Shown: in pieces, positions 18,359 to 25,287 of the stretch
How positions within the stretch are numbered: the first letter of the stretch is position 1
Layout of the letters: each line of letters begins with the position of its first letter
From: Gryganskiella cystojenkinii
Lineage: Eukaryota; Mortierellomycota; Mortierellomycetes; Mortierellales; Mortierellaceae
Length of the DNA stretch: 34,283 bases
Assembly: GCA_015852425.1 (NCBI GenBank)
Contig: JAAAIG010000386.1
Location: forward strand, 1-34,283
Reading direction: 5' to 3'
Program-made: the position numbers and the translations under genes
The notes under the pieces: model-generated
Told to the model about the DNA's origin: nothing
The model's database searches: none
Seen by the model: the letters and a program-made list of their open reading frames with translations, nothing else

Positions 18359-20594
18359 TCAAGGTGTCGAGGTTTCGTCAGTGATAGATGTGATAACGCT
18401 GGGTCTTGGGTGACTTGAAAACTGCATCATATCCAACTGAAGGGCGGTCGATCTTAGGTGATCTGGCGAAGTAGGTCTTTCACGTGTCAAGAGCGCGGGC
18501 GGCGCTGTGGCGATCGATAGCATGTGGTTCTTGATGGCCTCGAAATCGACGCTGGTCGAGCTCAGTTCTCGTTCCAAGAGATGTGGGGGTTGTCGCTGGT
18601 AGAGGCGGAGACCGCTACCGGTCCCGAGGCTACGATTGTTGACAGTCGACGTCGCTGTGGAGGTATTTGCCCGGGCACTAGAGGTGGCCAGGTCGTTGCT
18701 GTTGCTGACATCGGGGGCCACTTCAGGACGAGATATCGTCCTGCTACTGTTGTTGTTTTCTGATCCGTTTATCTTTTCTGCTCCGTCTTTGCCCCCGGCA
18801 TATGGATGTTGCACCGGGAGAGGCGATTTTGACTTTCGAGGTAACAGCGACCGAATGGTTTTTTTAGGGTATCTGTCATAATCCTCCTCGTACTCCATAT
18901 CTTCTTCTGCGAATTTAGATCCCGGTATATCGGTCTCATCGATCCAGTCCTTGAGCCACCTTCGGAAATACCAAGTCTGGAGCCCGATCAAGATCCAGGC
19001 CAAGAGCAATGTCCCGAGGACGATGAGCATGGACAAAAAGTTGGAGAGCGTCATTGGTCGGTGTCCACTCATGTCCAAGTTGGGGCTCGTCTTGCCCGAG
19101 AATCCCGGGATGAGGCCCATATTGAATTCCGCTAGGTCGCCTGTCGTTACATTCATCGTATAATAAAATGAGTCCACGTGGTTGGTATAGAGGAAGAAGT
19201 AGTCCGAGACGGCGAGTAAAGTTGGGGAATAAGGACTGACAGAAGGAAAAACGAGCGGATCGGTGACATCTATATCAAAGAAGCCTTCAGAGTTGGACAA
19301 GAGATCGATTTTGAAGAACGACAAGTAAGGAGAATTGGTGCTAACCTATTCGTATTTTCGATCGTTGAGTAAAGAAGGACGATATGCAATATACCGTTAG
19401 TATACAATCGATGCTTTTTAGAAGGTTCAAGAAAAGAAGAGTGTAAGGAACCCTTCCTTCATTTATCCGCTTCCTTGTTTCTCAGATAGCCAGAGCTTAC
19501 TTACAAGGCACAATGTATACATATTACTGCCAATGACGGTCATGGACGCCTTGCCCGTCATACAGATCGGTTCTTGGATCGGCTTCGTTAAAAGCTTTGA
19601 AGGCAAGGACGGGTCAGGTGCTTGGAAAGGTGTCGGAGAAGTCGCGTTATAGTTAAAAGGTAACGTATACAAGGTCGAACCATATGTGCTTGCTGTTTTC
19701 CTGTAGCTCAGAAGCGTAGTGTTGTATAGCGCAAAGGCCGTTTGAGAGTAATTCTGTGCATCATTGGGGATATATTTGTTCATGAGCTGACAAAGCAGGA
19801 AGAATGTTAATTCGGACTCTCCTCTTCTTCTCTCCTTTGATGGAACACCTTCAGTGGCAAGTGCAAGGATAGGGCTCCCCCCCCCCCCCTTTTTTTTTTT
19901 CTTCTTTCTTTACCTCGGACAAAACTCCCTGCGGCTCTCCAGGAAAGGCTCCAAGATTTGATTTCGCATAATTGGTCGCTCCATCCTCGGTTTGATAGAC
20001 ATAGATCCACTCTGAAAATGGCCAATTGTCCGGATGTGCCATGCCTGTTGGGGACGGTGAGGAAGAGTTTTGTTGTTGCTGTCCACCTGGAAGATCCCTT
20101 GTCGAGACTAAAAACGCTCCGTTGTAGACCATCTTGTTGGGAGCTGAAAAACGACCGTTCGTGACTGTTTGGATGATCCCAAGATCACCATTGTTTGAGC
20201 CGTTGGTACTCGTTGGTGATGGCTGTTGCTGTAGTGGATGATCAGCCCGGATCAGGATCGTGAAAGGCCGTGAAGGCAGTTTGATAATAGGATTTGTGCT
20301 AATGCGATCTGCCAGCAGTATAAACTCTTGGCCGTCTTGACTGACCCCACAGACGTACTGATATTTGATCTCGGGAAACAAGTTGACATTGGCTCGATTT
20401 GTGGCGGCTACAATATCCCAGCGAATGTCGTGAGCATCATTGGATGGTGGCAAGGAACCTCTGAGGAGAAGGAACCAGTCTGGGTCAGGTTCAGCACTGA
20501 TATCGTTGGCATTGAACGACAGTGAGGTCGCATAGATGGTCCCATTCGGTGTGCTGGCGACACAGAGAGGTTGAAGGGGTTGTGGCGGGTCCAT
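18359..20594 (-). CDS. Array copy C: PPQPL-type single-pass membrane protein (649 aa, three exons)
   Basis: Exons: 20594-19914, 19786-19505, 19345-18359; both introns are phase 0 and at the same places as in B. The chain is clearly homologous to B but diverged: MDPPQPLQPLCVASTPNGTI, YQYVCGVSQDGQEFILL, SMTVIGSNMYTLCL, LLAVSDYFFLYTNHVDSFYY. The long Pro run of A and B is replaced by a shorter linker (APDPSLPSKLLTKPIQ). The membrane helix is at about 423-443 (LSMLIVLGTLLLAWILIGL), then WYFRRWLKDWIDETDIPGSK, low complexity, a SSTSVDFEAIKNHMLSIATA motif and a C-terminal SSHPRPSVITSITDE motif. An upstream in-frame ATG at 20696 would add 34 residues (MSVLSECQSSHS and onward). Intron 1 contains long C and T homopolymers. 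Function unknown, presumed plasma-membrane protein; intact and probably expressed. Confidence 0.8.
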
Positions 20595-21000
20595 CCATAA
20601 AGTGATTGAATGGTATGGGATGCCGGGAAATGAACAGAGGAAAATAGAATGAGACAGAGATGAATGAGAGGACTGACATTCTGAGAGGACTGACATTCTC
20701 CTTGAGTTTGTCCAACCTCGAAAAAATAATAGGCTCCTTTTCGCTCCGTGGGCTCTCTGCCTGAGAAGGAATTTTTCCTTTTGACCTTGTGGCCCAGAAC
20801 ACGGTCGACGAAGGCACACCATCCCAGGACGAATCTTTTTTTGTATGTAGAAAGGAAACGATTTGATGCGCATAAAACATGCCATATGAACCATGCAAAA
20901 GATGCCACCTATTAATATTTTCTAAGGTACGAAATGGTGGTAGGGTGCCAGTCCATGGTTTTTTGTAAAATTCAGTTCTTTTGTTCGAAAGAGTCAGTCG
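20595..21000. promoter_or_regulatory. Spacer between array copies D and C
   Basis: These 406 bases carry the promoter and leader of copy C. Unlike the other two spacers this one lacks the 43-base conserved element. A 17-base tandem duplication lies 72-105 bases upstream of the start of C. Confidence 0.5.
20666..20699. repeat. 17-base perfect tandem duplication carrying an upstream ATG
   Basis: The unit GAGAGGACTGACATTCT occurs twice in a row. On the minus strand each copy contains an ATG (20696-20694 and 20679-20677). Because 17 is not a multiple of three, the two ATGs are in different frames; the distal one is in frame with copy C. Confidence 0.9.
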
Positions 21001-22386
21001 TTACGATGAGGGTGCCGAGGATTCATCCGGGATGATGATGACGAAGTTTGGTGGGGATGACTCGAAAATATCAATCTGTCCTAGTGAACACCCCCTTGTA
21101 GACGAGGATAGACTTTCAGCAGGACCAAGAATTGGTACGGTGGCGACAGAGAGCATGGCTTGGGTCATTCCCTCAAAATCAATACTGTTCGAGGTCAACT
21201 GTCGTCCTGAAAGTTGTGGTAGCCGCTGGTGATTGTCATTGGTGATGCCGCTGCGCTGACTCATTGTCGATGCTGTCCCGACCGCAGCTCGAGCACTGGT
21301 GACAGCACCATCCTCATTGGGGGGAATATTTCTTCCGCTAACCGTATTCACTTCTTCCCTACCATCACTGGCTTGTATTTGAGCCTGTGGTAAGGACCGG
21401 GTAAAGTTCTTTGGGTAGTATCGATAGATCCCTTCATCCTCGCTTTCATCCCCATCGGCTCCTTCTGCATTGACTTTGGATCCAGGTATATCCGATTCAT
21501 TGATCCAGTCTCTGACAAACCCACGAAAGTACGACGTTTGTAACTTGACTGTAAGCCAAGCCAAAAGCAATGTCCCGAGTATGATCAAGAACGATGCCCA
21601 CATGGAGAGCGTCATCGGTTCGAGCGTCATATCCAATTCGGGTTTGCTGTGCCAGGATACCCCGGGATGATACCCAAGTTGTTAACCTCTGTGGGCGTTC
21701 CTGTTCGGGGGTCTATGACCCAGCAGAGTAGATTCTTATGATTCGTGTAGAGAAGGAACCTGTCACCGCTAGGAGCTTAGGAGCGTATCCAGTGGCAGAC
21801 GGTTCAACTTTCTGCGCGTCAAAGACATAGCTCGTGTTGTAAGACGACAAAAGATTCGTCGGCCATGGTACCAGGGTAGTCGGCCATGGTACTAACGTCG
21901 ATAGGGATGTAGTTACCCTATGTGGCGATAGAGAGATAAATTACAGGGGCGCTCGTTCATTACTCCAAGGAGAAAACGTGCCGGTGCCGTTTTTCGATGG
22001 TCGCTGCTGCTGTTGTTGTCGTTGTTGCTGATCGTTTAGGATCTGAATTGAAAAAGGGCGCAAAAAACTATCGTTCCCAGTTGATCTGGACCTGGACTTG
22101 TGAGTAGGGGACTGACCAAGAGCATAAGCTCTTGTCCGTCTTAACTGACGCCACAGACGAAATGGTAATCCAGGTCTGGGAAGAGGTTTACGTTGCTCGA
22201 TTGGTCGAGGTCGTCGATATCCTGAGGTTTGTTCGAGCTCGGTACTGAGCCTTTTAGGAGGACGAACCAGTCTGGATAAGGAGCATTGCTGATATGGTTT
22301 GCACTATAAGAGACGGAGGCTGCGTAGATGGTACCGTTAGGTGTTGACGCGAAACAGAAAGACTCGAGCGGTTGTGGTGGGGCCAT
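21001..22386 (-). pseudogene. Array copy D: decayed PPQPL-type membrane protein gene
   Basis: The remnant begins MAPPQPLESFCFASTPNG at 22386, immediately after a TGA. It reaches VCGVS and then TAA at 22143-22141 where the other copies have CAA. Further traces (RPFSIQ in a shifted frame, PWPTNLLSSYNTSYVFDA, GYAPKLLAV) show that the back of exon 1 is damaged and exon 2 is missing. In exon 3 a frameshift follows KLLAV (the frame moves to FLLYTNHKNLLCWVIDP) and another precedes LDMTLEP. From about 21640 to 21001 the frame is clean: membrane helix SFLIILGTLLLAWLTVKL, YFRGFVRDWINESDIPGSK, and TSNSIDFEGMTQAMLSVATV. It is the first copy in transcription order and the most decayed. The intact 3' part could be transcribed but no full protein can be made. 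Confidence 0.85.
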
Positions 22387-23032
22387 TCAGAATTGTAGGT
22401 GTCATCGATTGACGATGGAGAGAATGACAACTTCATGATTCTTCGAAATGTGGGCAAACGGCATGACCAGGAGATCTGGAGTCGGGCTCTAAGAGAGGAC
22501 AAAATCGAAAAGTATGAACACAATGGACATGACAGAGTGTTGTGGACAAGTGCGCCCAAGTGCGGCGGGACGGTGAAAACACCATGCTATCAGATTCCAT
22601 CCTTTCTTTGTGTTTCTTCTAGTCGTGAAGTCTTTAGAACGGCTGCTCGGGGCGAAGATAATTTAGTCCCATTTGAAAGAACGATCAGACATGCAACAAG
22701 GGTCAAGGTTTACGCGCAAATTGTGTAAGTTTCAAAAAAAAAACCCCCCCAAGGGCGAGAGGGTGTTGACAGTAGAGCAGACGCAAACGAGGAACCGAAA
22801 GCCCACTGAAGAAAACGCGCCTTGTCCAAAAGAGGCAATCTTGCTCCGGCCGCATAAATTGGCAATAGCAAAACATTTTTTTGGCCGTTTCTTTTTCCCT
22901 CAATCTCTCATTCTTTTGCTCCTTTTACACTTCATTCTTAATTTCATTCTTTTGTTCCATTCGACACCTCCATTCAACTCTCTTCATACTCTCCTCGACA
23001 CATCTCATTCTCATCCCTTCAAACTATTCGCC
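22387..23032. promoter_or_regulatory. Divergent intergenic region between copy D and the FetB-like gene
   Basis: This 646-base region has no gene I can support. The last 130 bases are CT-rich (TTCCCTCAATCTCTCATTC and onward), a typical fungal promoter and leader for the plus-strand gene starting at 23033. Confidence 0.5.
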
Positions 23033-25176
23033 ATGGACTTCTGCGCAATGCTTGGCGACAAAGACAAAGACGATTGCGGGAACAAACCCATGGTCGAGTT
23101 GCAGTGGTACCATGTCGCTATCGCGAGTGTTCTCATCATTGTCAACGGTATACACCCCACATACACTCTTCCTTTTCTTTCTTCTCCTCTTTCTCGTTTC
23201 AGCAGACTAGAAACTGTGTGTCTTTTCAGCATCCACTGACTCTGCGCTCTTCTCGGTCTGTCGTTCGTTCTAGGTATCCTGTCAATGATTTTGGGGTTGG
23301 GGTTGGAAAAGCGATTGTTCATCAGCGCCATTCGCTGTGTTGTCCAACTGACTATCATGGTAAAGCTTTCCTCGCCAATAACCTGTCTGAGGATTGGAAT
23401 CCCTCCCGTCCATAAAAAAGAGTTTTTCGAAAATCAATCCCAGTTTGATATTTTTCTTGCTCACACGCCTCTTTTTTTTTGTTTTTTTTTTTGTTTCATG
23501 ACTGATAGGGTATGGTTCTGCAAAATATCTTTGACGCCAAAAACCCAATTTTGGTGCTGCTCATGGCCTGTAAGTTTTTTTCGTTCATTACCAAAAGGCT
23601 AAAACCCGCTGCGCCTCTCTTCATGCGTAAATTATCCCGCCGGATCAATAGTGTCGACAAACCTCCCCACGTTCTCCAATGAACTTATCGAAATAATCAT
23701 GTTTCATCATCCACAATAGTACTCCTGATCACTCTTGGCGCCAACGAGGCTGTCTTCAATGTCAGCAAGCGTCGTCATATCTACATGGTACATGTCGTGT
23801 TGCAAAACAATCCAAAACTTGTCATTGTGATCGCCTCGCCCATCTCTGATTGAGTACCTAACATTTCTTTTGCGGCTCACTGACATAGTTTCCTTCCGTC
23901 TTGGTGTCGATGGGCTGTAGTTGCTTGATCATTGGAACTTTTGGTAAAAAAAACAGCCGAAAGGTCTAGAATCATGCCTGTTTGTCACGATGCGATCATC
24001 GCCCTTAGACTGACGCCACCAATCTTAAAAATACTTTATTTTAGGCACTCGACTCGCCATGGGCGTAGATCCATTAAACTCACCAAAAGAGTTCATTCCA
24101 GGTCAGGATTCGGGCAGGGCATACAAAAGATACCCACACGTCAGGACCATCCTGACAATCTCAGCTCACATATACGTTTGATACTCTGTTAAAATAGCTC
24201 TCGGCATGTTACTCGGGAACACTATGACTGCCATCGCTTTGGGTCTGGACCAGTGTCTCAGCCAGCTGAGGTATCGTGAGATCAGAACATCAAAACTCCC
24301 GAAGTAAAAGGAAGCAAAGCGTATTGACCTCATCAATTTTAATTATTTCTCCTGCTTGTCTTGGTATTATAGCGAACATAAGGAAAAAATCGAGCTCTAC
24401 CTTTCGATGGGCGCAACCCGTTGGGAGGCATGTCGGCCGGTTGCGATAGAGGCAATGCGGCGAGCCATGATGCCCACCATCAACCAAATGAGGTAAAAAC
24501 ACATTTCGACTCCCGACTCCCGAGCTTTATGTCGCCGTTACCTCTCCTTGCCTGGCGCACATTGGATCTCTAACCTCCCCACTACCATCTTCTTTCTCCT
24601 TCGATCATAGTATCATTGGACTTATCTCAATCCCAGGAATGATGACAGGACAGTTGATTGCAGGCGCCTCAGTCATGAACGCGGCCAGGTCACAACAGAT
24701 TATTATGTTTTTAATCTCGGGAGCGGCGGCCTTCGGTACCCTTTCTTCAGTCTTGGTAGGACTACACTGCCATGACGTTACGGTTCACGGACTCTCAAGA
24801 ACATGAACATTTTGAAAATGTGGTACTCGCTATTACCATTCGCTCATATCTTAAATTTGGCACTTTCCATATTTAGATCTGCCTGCGGGTTTGCTTTGAC
24901 TCCTCCGACAGACTTCGACCCGAACGCATCATCAAGACCAAGTCTATTATTCCAAAATCCTGGACCGACTTTATCGACAATGTAAAGGATCGTTTGGGAA
25001 ATGCGCTTTGCTGCTGCTGGTACAAATCGTCTCCTCCATCGATTGAACAAGGACGACGCTCTCCACTTCCAACCTCGCCGCGATCATCTCGACAGAATGG
25101 AAGAGCCACTCCGAATGGAAATGAAAACCATCAGACAGAAGCGACAGAGAGGACACCACTGGTTCGTTCATCATAG
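23033..25176 (+). CDS. UPF0014 / FetB-like ABC-type membrane permease, ten exons, 359 aa
   Basis: Exons: 23033-23147, 23274-23359, 23509-23569, 23720-23787, 23889-23943, 24045-24101, 24198-24270, 24373-24492, 24611-24755, 24877-25176; all GT-AG with consistent phase. The product matches the UPF0014 family: bacterial FetB, an iron exporter subunit, and plant ALS3/STAR2, linked to aluminium tolerance. Diagnostic segments: IPALGMLLGNTMTAIALGLD (from residue 147), ELYLSMGATRWEACRPV, and MMPTINQMSIIGLISIPGMM then TGQLIAGA (residues 204-231). About seven membrane helices lie between 28 and 266. Residues 267-359 are an extra hydrophilic tail with a Cys triplet (ALCCCWYK) and a Ser/Pro/Arg-rich end, absent from bacterial homologues as I know them. 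FetB normally works with a separate ATPase (FetA, STAR1); none is in this window. Substrate uncertain: iron or another metal or UDP-sugar. Confidence 0.85.
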
Positions 25177-25207
25177 TAAATCATATAATAATAACTACTC
25201 GAGTTGT

Positions 25208-25213
25208 TTTATT
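25208..25213 (-). terminator. Polyadenylation signal AATAAA (minus strand)
   Basis: TTTATT on the plus strand gives AATAAA 75 bases after the stop codon of the F-box gene at 25288. It lies only 32 bases from the stop of the convergent FetB-like gene, so the two 3' UTRs very likely overlap. Confidence 0.5.
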
Positions 25214-25287
25214 CTTTTTCACAATGCCTATGTTGCCCGGTATTGATCGGTGGCTCTTTGGTGTGCGTTGCACAGTTTTTTTTGTCC

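Noticed and set aside
22141..22143. Repeat-induced point mutation as the cause of pseudogenisation
   Set aside because: The CAA to TAA change in copy D fits a C-to-T transition, but the copy A stop (AAG to TAG) does not, and frameshifts and an exon deletion also occurred.
13169..22386. Transposon-driven amplification of the array
   Set aside because: No transposase, terminal inverted repeats or target-site duplications were seen at copy boundaries; unequal crossing-over explains the head-to-tail arrangement.
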